Positions 25,763 through 34,305 of a stretch of 64,000 nucleotides of DNA are shown in pieces. The position numbers and the translations under genes are program-made. The notes under the pieces are model-generated. The model did not search any database and was not told the origin of the DNA. It worked only from the letters and a program-made list of their open reading frames with translations. The stretch is from an uncultured bacterium. GTDB taxonomy: Bacteria > Bacteroidota > Bacteroidia > Bacteroidales > Muribaculaceae. The stretch is taken from positions 22,783 through 86,782 of the forward strand of contig CAJMNI010000007.1 in the NCBI GenBank assembly GCA_905214735.1, in the 5' to 3' direction. Positions within the stretch are counted from its first letter, which is position 1; every line of letters starts with the position of its first letter.

Positions 25763-27640
25763 ATGATCACCAACCGACAGCTTTTCAAAATCGCGATAGC
25801 CGCAGCGGCGTTCCTCCCGCTGGCAGCTTCCGCCACGGCCAAAAACCGCACAGTCCTCGACGTCAAAACCGAAATCACCGACAGCAACATCGTCTTCCCC
25901 GAAAGCTATGAAGCCGACACCCAGAGGATGATGGAGAGCTGGTATATGCGCAATTACACCGCCACCGACGACAGGTATATGCGCCAGGGCGACGTCGAGA
26001 CCTCCGACGAGGTGATCAAAGACCGCCTGGCCAAGCTTCCGACGGTGATCGACATGCCGTTCAACCAGATAGTGCGCAGCTATATCGACCGCTATACGAG
26101 CCGCGGACGTCAGCAGGTGGCCGCTCTGCTCGGTCTCTCAATCTATTATATGCCGATTTTCGAGCAGGCCCTGGAGGAAGAGGGCCTTCCGCTCGAGCTG
26201 AAATATCTCCCGGTGATCGAATCGAGCCTAGACCCGACCGCCACCTCGCGCCATGGCGCCGCCGGACTCTGGCAGTTCATGATCGGCACCGGAAAGGGGA
26301 TGGGCCTCGAGGTCTCCTCGGTGGTCGACGAGCGCCGCGATCCCTATCTCTCCTCGAAGAAAGCCGCTAAATATCTCAAAGACCTCTATTCCGCCTATAA
26401 CGACTGGAGTCTCGCCATCGCAGCCTACAACTGCGGCCCCGGCACGATCAACAAGGCGCTCCGCCGGGTCGGCGGCAAGCCGAAAGATCCCGGCTTCGAC
26501 TTCTGGTCGATCTATTATTTCCTCTCTCCAGAAACCCGCGGGTATGTTCCCCAGTTCATCGCCGCCAATTATGTGATGAACTATTATCCCTACCACAACA
26601 TCTCTCCGGTGCTTCCGAGCAAACCGCTTGTCACCGACACTATCCAGGTAGGCAACCGCGTGCATTTCCAGCAGATCTCGCATGTGCTCGACATTCCGAT
26701 CGAAGAGCTCAGGGTGCTCAATCCGCAGTTCCGAGCCGACGTGATTCCCGGCACACCCGAACACCGCTACACCCTCATTCTCCCCTCGCAGCAGTGTAAC
26801 GCCTATATCATGAGCGAGGAAGACATCCTTGCCTATGAAAGCGAGAAATACAGCCGTCGCACCGACGCCGAGCCGGGCGATCAGCCGTCGGCCACAGTTG
26901 CGCAGGAAATCGCGAATGAGAGCCAGGAGGAGAATGAACCGCTCGAGGCCGACGCCACTCAGACCGGTCCGCAGCAGCAGACAGTGGCCCAGCATCCGGT
27001 GGCCAAGAAAAACGGCGGCGGAGCCACAGTCACAGTCACCCATAAGGTCGAAGCAGGCCAAAGCCTTTCCGACATAGCGCAGATGTATCAGGTCTCGACC
27101 GACGACATCAAGAGCTGGAACTCGCTCCGCCGCAACGCAGTGCGTCCCGGCCAGCAGCTGAGAATCACCACCACTTCCGACATCGCCCAGGCCAACGGAG
27201 CAAAGAAAGTGGCTTCAGGAAACTCCTCGCCCCGACAGAACAACTGGACCGCCCAGAACCAGACGAAGAGGGATGACACTCCGCAGCAAGCCTCGAATTC
27301 ATCGAAGAAATCGGGCAAAAAGAATTCCGATTCAGCCGACAATTCAAGCAAAAACAAGAAAAACAAAAAGAAAAATAAGAAAGCCGAGCCCGCAGCTCCG
27401 AAATCGCACAGCGTGAAGAGCGGCGAGAACCTCACGGTGATCGCCAAGAAATATGGCTGCAGCGTGGAAGAGCTTCGCAAAGCCAACAATCTGAAGGGCG
27501 ACGAGCTCCATCCCGGCGACAAGCTGCAGCTCCCCTCGAAAGGAAAGAAAGGGAAAAAAGGCTCGGTTTCATCGGGGAAATCCTCCAAAAAGAAAGGAAC
27601 TTCAGGAAAGTCGAAAAAGAAAAAGTCTAAGAAAAGATAA
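25763..27640 (+). CDS. mltD: Membrane-associated lytic transglycosylase MltD-like with two LysM domains
   Basis: Cleaves the glycan backbone of peptidoglycan with formation of 1,6-anhydro-muramic ends. The 625-residue protein has a signal peptide (1-27), an SLT domain with catalytic Glu153 in LPVIESSLDP followed by SRHGAAGLWQFM and AAYNCGPG, then LysM repeats at about 426-475 (HKVEAGQSLSDIAQMYQVS) and 547-595 (HSVKSGENLTVIAKKYGCS). They are joined by a Lys/Ser/Asn-rich linker (about 495-545), and the C-terminus is a Lys/Ser/Gly tail. It is 10 bases after the DUF5683 gene. Exported to the periplasm. Confidence 0.93.
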   Translation: MITNRQLFKIAIAAAAFLPLAASATAKNRTVLDVKTEITDSNIVFPESYEADTQRMMESWYMRNYTATDDRYMRQGDVETSDEVIKDRLAKLPTVIDMPFNQIVRSYIDRYTSRGRQQVAALLGLSIYYMPIFEQALEEEGLPLELKYLPVIESSLDPTATSRHGAAGLWQFMIGTGKGMGLEVSSVVDERRDPYLSSKKAAKYLKDLYSAYNDWSLAIAAYNCGPGTINKALRRVGGKPKDPGFDFWSIYYFLSPETRGYVPQFIAANYVMNYYPYHNISPVLPSKPLVTDTIQVGNRVHFQQISHVLDIPIEELRVLNPQFRADVIPGTPEHRYTLILPSQQCNAYIMSEEDILAYESEKYSRRTDAEPGDQPSATVAQEIANESQEENEPLEADATQTGPQQQTVAQHPVAKKNGGGATVTVTHKVEAGQSLSDIAQMYQVSTDDIKSWNSLRRNAVRPGQQLRITTTSDIAQANGAKKVASGNSSPRQNNWTAQNQTKRDDTPQQASNSSKKSGKKNSDSADNSSKNKKNKKKNKKAEPAAPKSHSVKSGENLTVIAKKYGCSVEELRKANNLKGDELHPGDKLQLPSKGKKGKKGSVSSGKSSKKKGTSGKSKKKKSKKR

Positions 27641-27694
27641 GGCAAGCGGAGACACTCCGCTGCCCCTGCCGATAGAGCAATAACCTAAACCACC

Positions 27695-29089
27695 ATGATA
27701 ACAACACTTATTTGTCTTTTCTTTATCGGCTATCTCGGGATAGCCCTCGAGCATCCGCTCAAGATCGACAAGACTGCGATCGCGCTGTTGCTCGGCATGT
27801 TGCTGTGGATCCTTTATGCTCTCGGAGCCGAATATATCGTTCCGGCGGCCGACGGCGAGGGTCTTCAGGAGTATATAGCCCAGAATGCGCGGATGGCGGG
27901 CGAAAACCTCCACACGCAGGCGCTCAACTACATTCTCGACGTCAAGATCGTCGAGGCGCTCGGCGACATCACCCAGACGCTCTTCTTCCTGATCGGCGCC
28001 ATGACGATCGTTGAGCTTGTCGACATCCACGGAGGCTTCACCGTGATCACCGACCACATCAACACCCACAGCAAGAAGAAACTCCTCTGGATCATCTGCC
28101 TCGTGACGTTCATTTTCTCGGCAGTGCTCGACAACATGACCACAACCATCGTGATGGTCCTGCTGCTGCGTAAGCTCGTGGAAGACCAGAAAGAGCGCTG
28201 GCTCTACGCCGGCATGGTAGTGATCGCGGCCAACACCGGCGGAGCATGGAGCCCGATCGGCGACGTGACGACCATCATGCTCTGGGTGAAGGGAAATGTC
28301 AGCGCCCTCGCCCTTATCGAACGTGTGCTCATCCCCTCGATTGTGGCGATGATAGTGCCGCTCCTTATAATAGGACGCTCGCTCAAGGGAGACCTTCCCC
28401 CGCGCAAGCCCGATCCTGCCAAGGCCGGGGAGTTCATCTCCACCCGCGACCGTTCCCTGATTTTCTTCCTCGGCGTCGGCGGCCTCCTTTTCGTGCCGAT
28501 TTTCAAGAGCATCACCCATCTGCCTCCCTTCGTCGGGATGCTCCTCGTGCTCGGGGCGCTCTGGCTCTTCACGGATATCCTCTATAACGGCAAGCGCATC
28601 GAACGCCGCAAACAGCACCGTCTCCCCGACGTGGTGTCGCGCATCGACATGCCCTCAATCCTTTTCTTCCTCGGAATCCTGATGGCAGTGCAGGTGCTCG
28701 ATGCTTCGGGAATCCTCGAGGCCACGGCGATGTGGCTTGACAATGCCGTCCACAATGTCTACATCATCAACGTGATGCTCGGCATCCTCTCCTCGATTTT
28801 CGACAATGTTCCGCTTGTGGCCGGTGTGATGGGAATGTATCCCGTGGCCGATCCGGGGTCGATCGGCTACATGGCCAATTTCGTGGAAGACGGAATTTTC
28901 TGGGAGTTCCTCAGCTACTGCGCCGGCGTGGGCGGCTCGCTGCTCATCATCGGTTCGGCAGCCGGCGTGATCGCAATGGGTCTGGAGAAAATCAACTTCG
29001 GCTGGTATCTCAAGAAGTTCACCATCGCCGCTCTTCTCGGCTATCTGGCCGGCGCCGGGGTCTATGTGCTCGAGGTAATGCTTATGTAA
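27695..29089 (+). CDS. nhaD: Na+/H+ antiporter NhaD family
   Basis: A 464-residue inner-membrane protein of about 12-13 hydrophobic helices, of the NhaD/ArsB ion-transporter superfamily. Family landmarks include the early LEHPLKIDKTAIALLLGM, VLDNMTTTIVMVLLLRK (Asp/Asn/Thr in a re-entrant helix), NTGGAWSPIGDVTTIMLW with paired Gly and Asp, and a second half with IFDNVPLVAGVMGMYP and GVGGSLLIIGSAAG. It exchanges Na+ for H+ for pH and salt homeostasis. The gene is 54 bases from mltD and is followed by a strong terminator. Confidence 0.93.
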   Translation: MITTLICLFFIGYLGIALEHPLKIDKTAIALLLGMLLWILYALGAEYIVPAADGEGLQEYIAQNARMAGENLHTQALNYILDVKIVEALGDITQTLFFLIGAMTIVELVDIHGGFTVITDHINTHSKKKLLWIICLVTFIFSAVLDNMTTTIVMVLLLRKLVEDQKERWLYAGMVVIAANTGGAWSPIGDVTTIMLWVKGNVSALALIERVLIPSIVAMIVPLLIIGRSLKGDLPPRKPDPAKAGEFISTRDRSLIFFLGVGGLLFVPIFKSITHLPPFVGMLLVLGALWLFTDILYNGKRIERRKQHRLPDVVSRIDMPSILFFLGILMAVQVLDASGILEATAMWLDNAVHNVYIINVMLGILSSIFDNVPLVAGVMGMYPVADPGSIGYMANFVEDGIFWEFLSYCAGVGGSLLIIGSAAGVIAMGLEKINFGWYLKKFTIAALLGYLAGAGVYVLEVMLM

Positions 29090-29140
29090 GCGTCGCGGCA
29101 ATAAGATTTCATCCAAAAGTATAAATTCCCGTAACAACAC

Positions 29141-29192
29141 GCCCTCTGGAGCTGCTGAATGGATGCAGCCGCCGGAGGGCGGTTTGTGTTTT
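29141..29192 (+). terminator. Rho-independent terminator after nhaD
   Basis: A two-part stem (GCCCTCTGG with CCGGAGGGC, inner GCTGC with GCAGC) around a short loop is followed by TTTGTGTTTTTT. Confidence 0.85.
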
Positions 29193-29213
29193 TTAGCATT
29201 ATTTGACACTTTT

Positions 29214-29245
29214 TTTGCCTGATTAGCGGAATTTAACTATCTTTG
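29214..29245 (+). promoter_or_regulatory. Promoter of the lipoprotein / outer-membrane protein pair
   Basis: TTTG (29214-29217), 20 bases, TATCTTTG (29238-29245) is an exact match to the Bacteroidetes pattern, with transcription start expected about 25 bases before the ATG at 29277. Confidence 0.8.
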
Positions 29246-29276
29246 TGAAAGAAATGAAACCCTAACCTACTAACAA

Positions 29277-31043
29277 ATGAATTTCAAATTACTTGCAGCA
29301 GCAGGCTCTGCCTGCGTGTTAATGACAGGATGTATCGATTCCGACTACGACCTTTCAGATGTCGACACGACGAGCGAAGTGAAAATAGACAATCTCACAT
29401 TGCCTATCAACATCGAAGCGATGAAGCTTGACGACGTTTTTGACATCGAAGACAGCGAGAACTTCAAAATTGTAGAGATTAACGGCGAGCGGTATTACGC
29501 GCTGTCGGAGACCGGAGAATTCCATTCCGACCCGATTCACATTGCAGCCATCCATCTCGACGCTCCCCACATCAATCCGACCTATTGCGCCCTGGAGCTT
29601 CCCTACAACAGCGCCAAAACGCGCTCTACAATGGTTAATGTTCCGATTCCATCGACAGCCACGGAGTTCCATTACACCACCGGCGGAATCGACAACTCCG
29701 TTCTCGGTATGGATGCTTTAACAACCGCCAACACCACGCTGACCATCACGGCCACGCTCGACGGAATGTCGATGAGCCACGCCAAATTCAGCGACCTGGA
29801 GTTTATCCTTCCCAAGGACATGAAAGTCTCCAGCCTCTCGGCGGGAAAATATGATCCGACAACCGGTATCCTCACGGTTCCCTATATCGAGCCGAAAGGA
29901 GACAATTTCAAGATCACCCTTTCAATCGACAAGATTGACCTGACGGCCACCGATCTGAAATATAACCGCGACGCCCACACGCTCGCCTTCACCGGAAATC
30001 TCGGCCTCGATTCCGGTTCGCTCAGCTTCGACCTCGCCGACCTCGGCACCCAGGCTCCGAAATGGCTGGCTCTCAATGTCGGCTACAAACTCTCGGACAT
30101 TGACGTGACGGCTCTTACGGGCGACATCGACTATCATATCGAGGGAGTGAACATCGCCCCCGTCCATATCACCGGGATTCCCGACTTCCTCAAAGGGGAG
30201 GGCACCGACATCAAGATTGCCAATCCCCAGCTCTATCTCGGGCTCAACAACCCGGTGGGCGGTGACCGTCTGAGATGCGAGACAGGTTTTAGTCTCACAA
30301 CCCGTCGCGAGAACTCCCCGATTCCCGCCATGACATTCAATCCCGACAACAACGGCAGAATCAAGATCGGTTACGACAAGGGCGTCGCAGGCCCCTACAA
30401 TTTCGTGCTTGCCCCCGACCGGACGAAGGTGGTGCCGCTGGCCGGCTTCTCGGAGAATCTCGGCTTCCTCGAATATACTTCTCTGTCTAACCTGCTTTCG
30501 GTGCCCGCTCAATACAAAGATCAGGCCGTTCTTCCCGATTATATCGACGTAGACCTCATCGATCCGGGCATTCCGACGCAGACTGCCGTTGATTTCCCCG
30601 TGGGCCGCGATCTCCAGCCCGTGAAGGGACATTACGAGCTTCTTGCCCCGCTCGGCCTGAAAGAGGGTTCGGTTGTGGTCTATGAAGACACCGACGACGG
30701 ATGGTATGACGACGACATGGAAGGCCTCGTGATCGAGAAGATGGTAGTTACCGCCAAGGCCGACAACGACGCTCCCGTAAGCGCCCAACTCGCCTCATAT
30801 CCGATTTCTGTAGGTGGCAAGGTGAACAAACAAGTCAAAGTTGAGAGCACCGTGCTGCAAGCCAACGCCAAAGACCAGGATCTCACGATCACCCTCACCG
30901 GAGAGGTGCGCGAGCTCGACGGTCTGCTTATCCGCGCCTACATTTTCTCGAGCGACAACGAGACTCCTCTCGGTCCCGACCAGAACATCACATTCAAAAA
31001 CGTGCGCGTGACAGTAAGCGGCACTTATTCCAAAGACTTCTAA
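29277..31043 (+). CDS. Surface lipoprotein of unknown function
   Basis: A 588-residue lipoprotein: signal peptide ending at Cys19 in VLMTGCID, then an acidic start (DSDYDLSD) that resembles the export tag of Bacteroidetes surface lipoproteins. The rest is beta-rich with many Thr/Asp/Ile strands, repeats of the kind TLTITATLDG and LTITLTGEVREL, and no transmembrane segment. I do not recognise a family with certainty. It is 13 bases upstream of a DUF5723 beta-barrel protein and shares its promoter, so the two probably form an outer-membrane pair. Confidence 0.75.
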   Translation: MNFKLLAAAGSACVLMTGCIDSDYDLSDVDTTSEVKIDNLTLPINIEAMKLDDVFDIEDSENFKIVEINGERYYALSETGEFHSDPIHIAAIHLDAPHINPTYCALELPYNSAKTRSTMVNVPIPSTATEFHYTTGGIDNSVLGMDALTTANTTLTITATLDGMSMSHAKFSDLEFILPKDMKVSSLSAGKYDPTTGILTVPYIEPKGDNFKITLSIDKIDLTATDLKYNRDAHTLAFTGNLGLDSGSLSFDLADLGTQAPKWLALNVGYKLSDIDVTALTGDIDYHIEGVNIAPVHITGIPDFLKGEGTDIKIANPQLYLGLNNPVGGDRLRCETGFSLTTRRENSPIPAMTFNPDNNGRIKIGYDKGVAGPYNFVLAPDRTKVVPLAGFSENLGFLEYTSLSNLLSVPAQYKDQAVLPDYIDVDLIDPGIPTQTAVDFPVGRDLQPVKGHYELLAPLGLKEGSVVVYEDTDDGWYDDDMEGLVIEKMVVTAKADNDAPVSAQLASYPISVGGKVNKQVKVESTVLQANAKDQDLTITLTGEVRELDGLLIRAYIFSSDNETPLGPDQNITFKNVRVTVSGTYSKDF

Positions 31044-31055
31044 CCGAACCGAATC

Positions 31056-32441
31056 ATGAAACTTAGCAATATAAAATTCATTGTTGCCGCCGGAGTAGCG
31101 GCAGCCGCACTCATGCCTGCCGAAGCCCAGAACACGTATACCGGCTACTTTCTCGACAATTACACCTACCGCTACATGATGAACCCCGCCATGGGCAACG
31201 AGAGCAATTTCGTGTCGATGCCCGTGCTCGGCAATCTCAACATCGGGATGCACGGCAATATCCACACCACCTCGATTTTCTACAACCGGGGCGGGAAGAC
31301 GGTGCTTTTCACCAATCCGGAGGTGTCGGTGTCGGAAGCGATGGACGGCTTCAAGAGCGTGAACCGTCTCGGTTTCAACACCAGGATCAATATTCTTAGC
31401 GGCGGTTTCAAGGCTTGGGGCGGTTACAACACCGTTTCCATCAGCGCCCGCGCCGAGGCCGAAGCCCATCTGCCCAAATCACTTTTCTCGGTGATCAAGG
31501 AGGGAGTGAGCAACCGCACCTACGATATCAAGGATGTGCGGGCCCAGGCTCTCGGCTATGCCGAAATCCAGTTGGGCCATTCGCGCGACATCAAGCAGGT
31601 GCCCGGTCTTCGCGCCGGTATCAACATAAAATTCCTCATCGGTATCGCCAGCGCCCAGCTCGACCTGAAAGAGGCGAACCTTGAACTTGGCACCGACGCA
31701 TGGCGCGCCCGCACCAACGGCGACCTCAAGGTCAATCTCGGCAAATTCCAGTATGAGACCGACTATACCGACGCCGGCCGTCCTTACGTGTCGGGCGCGA
31801 ATATGGACGGCAGCGGCAGCGTAGGCCCCAACGGTTTCGGTCTCGCCTTCGATCTCGGAGCCACCTATGAATGGAAAGACTTCACCTTCTCGCTCGCCTT
31901 CAACGACCTCGGTTTCATCAACTTCAGCAAGACCAAGCTGGCCTCGACCGACGGCGTGCGCGAGTTCGACTCAAATTCCTTTGTGTTCTCTCCCGACGAC
32001 GATGCCGACAACAGCTTCGAAAACGAATGGGACAACATGCGCGACGGACTCGAGAACCTCTATCAGCTCTCCGACATGGGCGACAAGGGGAGCAACACCC
32101 GCGGCCTCGGCGCCATCATGAACGTCGGCGTAGACTATAAGCTTCCTTATTACCGCCGTCTCCACTTCGGAGTGCTCAACACCACCTATATCAACGGCCC
32201 ATACACCTCCACAGAGTTCCGCATCAGCGCCAACGTCAACCCGGTCGACATCTTCTCGGCGGGCGTCAACCTCGTGGCAGGCACCTATGGCGTGGGCTTC
32301 GGCTGGATGGCCAACCTGAGCCTCAAGAAGGGCTTCAACCTCTTCGTCGGCATGGACCGCACGCCGGGCAAGCTCGCCAAGCAGGGTGTGCCTCTGAACT
32401 CCAACATGGAATTCAACCTCGGCATGAACTTCCCCTTCTGA
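31056..32441 (+). CDS. DUF5723 outer-membrane beta-barrel protein
   Basis: A 461-residue exported protein: signal peptide to about residue 24 (PAEAQ), then alternating amphipathic strands typical of a PorV/FadL-like beta-barrel, ending in the aromatic GMNFPF. The opening NTYTGYFLDNYTYRYMMNPA contains the NPA element seen in DUF5723 and other Bacteroidetes T9SS-associated barrels. It is co-transcribed with the preceding lipoprotein and followed by a strong bidirectional terminator. Its role is not established; transport or anchoring of the lipoprotein is an inference. Confidence 0.8.
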   Translation: MKLSNIKFIVAAGVAAAALMPAEAQNTYTGYFLDNYTYRYMMNPAMGNESNFVSMPVLGNLNIGMHGNIHTTSIFYNRGGKTVLFTNPEVSVSEAMDGFKSVNRLGFNTRINILSGGFKAWGGYNTVSISARAEAEAHLPKSLFSVIKEGVSNRTYDIKDVRAQALGYAEIQLGHSRDIKQVPGLRAGINIKFLIGIASAQLDLKEANLELGTDAWRARTNGDLKVNLGKFQYETDYTDAGRPYVSGANMDGSGSVGPNGFGLAFDLGATYEWKDFTFSLAFNDLGFINFSKTKLASTDGVREFDSNSFVFSPDDDADNSFENEWDNMRDGLENLYQLSDMGDKGSNTRGLGAIMNVGVDYKLPYYRRLHFGVLNTTYINGPYTSTEFRISANVNPVDIFSAGVNLVAGTYGVGFGWMANLSLKKGFNLFVGMDRTPGKLAKQGVPLNSNMEFNLGMNFPF

Positions 32442-32482
32442 TGAGAGGGAATCTCCGACGCGACCGGAGACCGGCAGATATA

Positions 32483-32515
32483 AAAAGCGCCCCGAACGAA
32501 AATCGGGGCGCTTTT
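32483..32515. terminator. Bidirectional terminator after the DUF5723 gene
   Basis: AAAAGCGCCCCGA and TCGGGGCGCTTTT form a perfect 13-bp stem around ACGAAAA. It can stop transcription from both the plus-strand operon and the convergent glycosyltransferase gene. Confidence 0.9.
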
Positions 32516-32553
32516 GCCATTTTTCGGGGCGCCTTTGCTATTCTCCGGAGGAG

Positions 32554-33282
32554 TCAGCGGCGGAAGTTGCGGATGAAGAAGCCGACGTGGCGCAGAGCAG
32601 TGGGGACGAAACCGTAATATTTCGACATGATGCGGAAACGCTCGCGGAGCGACTTCCACTTGTTGCGGTCGGTCATTCCGTCGCTGAGATAGTCGATTGC
32701 GATCATCGAAAGGTTGGTGAAGCGGCGCGGATCGCCGTTGAGCATGCACCGGATCGTCCAGTCATAATCGGCAGAAAAGCGATAGGAGAGGTCGTAGAGC
32801 GGCGCGATCTCCTTTCTCACCATAAAAGCCTGATGGCAGACGAGCATTCCCTGCTTGAAAGAATCGACGGTGAGCGCGGCCGGAGCGGAGAGATGGCGCG
32901 GGGCGGTCATGCGGCGGTCGGCGTCGACGATCACCGTGTCGGCATAGATGATGTCGTCGCCCCGGCGGCAGCGGTCGGCGTAGGCCGCGAGAACGTCGTT
33001 GGAATGGAAAGCGTCGCCGGCGTTGAGGAAGAGGAGGTATTTCCCTCGAGCCATGCCGATTCCCTTGTTCATCGCGTCGTAAAGCCCGTTGTCGCGCTCC
33101 GACAGGATGCGGGTGTCGGGATATCTCCGCGCTATCTCGAGAGTGGAGTCGGAAGAGGCTCCGTCAATAATTATATGTTCGAAATCGCGGCATGTCTGCG
33201 AGGCCACCGACTGCATTGTCGGCTCCAGACAGGAGGCGGCGTTATATGTGATAGTTACTATTGAAATCAGGGGAGTGTCCAT
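32554..33282 (-). CDS. Glycosyltransferase family 2
   Basis: A 242-residue GT-A enzyme: start PLISIVTITYNAASCLEPTM, the IIDGASSDSTLEIARRY region, the DxD-type NAGD in LLFLNAGDAFHSNDVLAAY (around 88-100), and a C-terminal basic helix. It probably adds one sugar from a nucleotide-sugar to a lipid-linked or surface glycan. There is no membrane helix. It is a single gene facing away from ferredoxin and toward the DUF5723 gene, so neighbours give no hint of a pathway. Confidence 0.88.
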   Translation of the reverse strand: MDTPLISIVTITYNAASCLEPTMQSVASQTCRDFEHIIIDGASSDSTLEIARRYPDTRILSERDNGLYDAMNKGIGMARGKYLLFLNAGDAFHSNDVLAAYADRCRRGDDIIYADTVIVDADRRMTAPRHLSAPAALTVDSFKQGMLVCHQAFMVRKEIAPLYDLSYRFSADYDWTIRCMLNGDPRRFTNLSMIAIDYLSDGMTDRNKWKSLRERFRIMSKYYGFVPTALRHVGFFIRNFRR

Positions 33283-33396
33283 ATATCTTCTTCATTTTTA
33301 GAGTGTCCGGATAAGGGAACAGACCCTTATTTCCGGCAGCCTCGCGGCTTTACGGGGATAAAATTAGTAAAAATCCGGAGAAAAAAGAGGAAAAAT

Positions 33397-33429
33397 GTTG
33401 TATTACTCGCAAATATCCCTTAATTTTGT
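33397..33429 (+). promoter_or_regulatory. Promoter of the ferredoxin gene
   Basis: GTTG (33397-33400), 21 bases, TAATTTTG (33422-33429) is close to the Bacteroidetes pattern, 82 bases before the ATG. A short stem (ATAAGGG/CCCTTAT, 33311-33330) lies farther upstream between the divergent genes. Confidence 0.6.
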
Positions 33430-33511
33430 AGACGAAGTTCTTTATACGAAGCAAGTCTGAAGGACTTCGCCTTTAAATATCCGAACATAATTTTTTAAAA
33501 GAACAAAAGTC

Positions 33512-33679
33512 ATGGCTTACGTAATTACAGACAGATGCATCGCATGCGGCACATGTCAGTCAGTATGCCCGGTAGAGGCAATCTCCGAGGGCGAGATCTA
33601 TCACATCGATCCTGACACCTGCATCAGCTGCGGCAGCTGCGCATCGGTTTGCCCCAACGACGCAATCGAAGAGGGCTAA
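33512..33679 (+). CDS. 2[4Fe-4S] ferredoxin
   Basis: A 55-residue clostridial-type ferredoxin: two CxxCxxCxxxCP motifs, C10-x2-C13-x2-C16-x3-C20 (CIACGTCQSVCP) and a second, CISCGSCASVCP, with acidic residues between them. Carries low-potential electrons for anaerobic enzymes such as pyruvate:ferredoxin oxidoreductase. Its start at 33512 gives the canonical MAYVITDRC opening. It is too short for a 60-residue cut-off but has its own promoter and terminator. Confidence 0.97.
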   Translation: MAYVITDRCIACGTCQSVCPVEAISEGEIYHIDPDTCISCGSCASVCPNDAIEEG

Positions 33680-33705
33680 ATCCGAGCGACAACGGAAAAA
33701 GGTAT

Positions 33706-33736
33706 GGCTGTCTCCGCATCGGGGCAGCCTTTTTTC
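33706..33736 (+). terminator. Terminator after ferredoxin
   Basis: GGCTGTCTC pairs with GGGGCAGCC (9-bp stem with two G-U pairs) and is followed by TTTTTTT. Confidence 0.75.
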
Positions 33737-33818
33737 CTTTTTTAGCCCTGCAGTCAGGCCGGGAAAAAGAAAAAAGCATCCGGCAGACGTTAAAAAGAAA
33801 ACGCAAAAAAAGATAAAA

Positions 33819-34265
33819 GTGGAAAAAGTAAAGGTCAAGGTGATCAACCGCAGTCATCATCCTCTGCCGGCTTACGGCACACCGGAGGCGGCCGGCCAGG
33901 ACGTGAGGGCATATCTTCCGGACGGGCCGGTGACGATCCGCCCGATGGAGCGCGTGCTGATACCGACAGGGCTCTATATGCAGCTCCCGCGCGGATATGA
34001 ATGCCAGATACGTCCCCGATCGGGACTCGCTCTCAAACATGGCATCACCGTGCTCAACACTCCGGGAACGGTCGACGCCGATTATCGCGGCGAGATATGC
34101 GTGATCCTCATCAATCTCGGTGCGGAAGATTTTACTGTTGCCGACGGCGACCGCATCTGCCAGATGCTTGTGAAAAGTTACGACCATGTAGAGTGGGAAC
34201 CCGTAGAGGAACTCGACCGCACCAAGCGCGAGGACGGAGGTTTCGGCCACACCGGAGAAAAATAA
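33819..34265 (+). CDS. dut: Deoxyuridine 5'-triphosphate nucleotidohydrolase
   Basis: Hydrolyses dUTP to dUMP and pyrophosphate, keeping uracil out of DNA and feeding dTMP synthesis. The 148-residue protein has all five trimeric dUTPase motifs: AAGQDVRA, RPRSGLALKHGI (RSGLA), the NTPGTVDADYRGEI loop with catalytic Asp and Tyr, VADGDRICQM, and the C-terminal GGFGHTG arm. It starts at GTG (33819), supported by homologue length and no ATG nearby in frame. It is 40 bases before the TPR gene, probably the first gene of that operon. Confidence 0.97.
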   Translation: MEKVKVKVINRSHHPLPAYGTPEAAGQDVRAYLPDGPVTIRPMERVLIPTGLYMQLPRGYECQIRPRSGLALKHGITVLNTPGTVDADYRGEICVILINLGAEDFTVADGDRICQMLVKSYDHVEWEPVEELDRTKREDGGFGHTGEK

Positions 34266-34305
34266 TCAGATAGAGGCTGAGAAGCAAAGATAGAAAGAGA
34301 TAAGG

